Assembly (NCBI GenBank): GCA_016650435.1
Contig: JAENVT010000108.1
Location: forward strand, 1-13,336
From: Ilumatobacteraceae bacterium
GTDB lineage: Bacteria > Actinomycetota > Acidimicrobiia > Acidimicrobiales > Ilumatobacteraceae
Direction of reading: 5' to 3'
DNA length: 13,336 nucleotides
A model generated the notes under the pieces. It ran no database searches. It was given only the letters and a program-made list of their open reading frames with translations, and had not been told where the DNA came from. Position 1 is the stretch's first letter. Each line of letters opens with the position of its first letter. Both the position numbers and the translations under genes were made by a program. Below are positions 13,320-13,336 of the stretch, piece by piece.

Positions 13320-13336
13320 GTCGGGTTCGACCCGAC
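13320..13336 (+). terminator. Perfect hairpin after the lipoprotein gene, cut by window end
   Basis: GTCGGGT-TCG-ACCCGAC is a perfect 7-bp stem with a 3-base loop, starting 6 bases after the TGA. GC-rich stem and position fit a rho-independent terminator, possibly serving a convergent gene too. The window ends at the last stem base, so any T tract cannot be seen. Confidence 0.6.

Noticed and set aside
13320..13336. T-arm of a second tRNA at the right edge
   Set aside because: GGGTTCGACCC resembles a T arm, but the stem extends perfectly to 7 bp with a 3-base loop and no upstream tRNA arms are present, so a terminator fits better.

Overview
The window is GC-rich actinobacterial chromosome, most likely from the class Acidimicrobiia (Ilumatobacter-like). 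That placement is an inference from three things: Thr-rich 'TTTTLP' linkers on exported proteins, a 28-codon bL37-type ribosomal protein gene, and genes that mostly lack Shine-Dalgarno sites and instead have a -10-like hexamer a few bases before the start codon. No phage, transposase, integrase, CRISPR array or rRNA was found.

Layout. (1) 1-965, + strand: a small copper-type cluster with a short His-rich membrane protein (DUF2933-like), a CsoR-type metal-sensing repressor with the full Cys-His-Cys Cu(I) triad, and a short membrane protein with a SHOCT tail. (2) 1066-2067, - strand: a graveyard of two broken genes. One is an EamA/DMT transporter reduced to its first ~50 and last ~35 residues. 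The other is a SAM methyltransferase that lacks its N-terminus and carries one in-frame TGA. (3) 2114-2197, - strand: tRNA-Leu(UAA), whose 3' end faces regions 1-2. This is the geometry expected if the left part arrived by integration at a tRNA gene. (4) 2371-4356, +: a secreted alpha/beta-hydrolase lipoprotein of the tripeptidyl-aminopeptidase type, convergent with a small conserved hypothetical gene (4353-4670, -). (5) 4736-5668, +: a PD-(D/E)XK nuclease with a probable Fe-S cluster, divergent from the hypothetical gene across a perfect 15-bp palindrome.

(6) 10896 down to 5669, - strand: five closely packed genes encoding an LPKTG-anchored Thr-rich surface protein, a PolX-like HhH-PHP phosphoesterase, bL37, an S9 prolyl oligopeptidase and an L,D-transpeptidase. 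Gaps are 8-bp overlap to 22 bp, but three of the five starts carry their own -10-like box, so this may be a chain of promoters rather than one simple operon. (7) 10962-12050, +: the universal ATPase YchF, divergent from the surface protein. (8) 12051-12689: a gene-poor stretch with a possible decayed reading frame. (9) 12690-13313, +: a lipoprotein of unknown function, followed by a perfect hairpin at the window edge.

Themes: cell-envelope and extracytoplasmic proteins (L,D-transpeptidase, LPKTG protein, two lipoproteins) sit among housekeeping genes (YchF, bL37, tRNA). I see no convincing new multi-gene system. The most notable signals are the recurrent TAGNNT-8 nt-start arrangement, the divergent palindrome, the tiny bL37 gene coupled to a peptidase, and the decayed tRNA-adjacent block.
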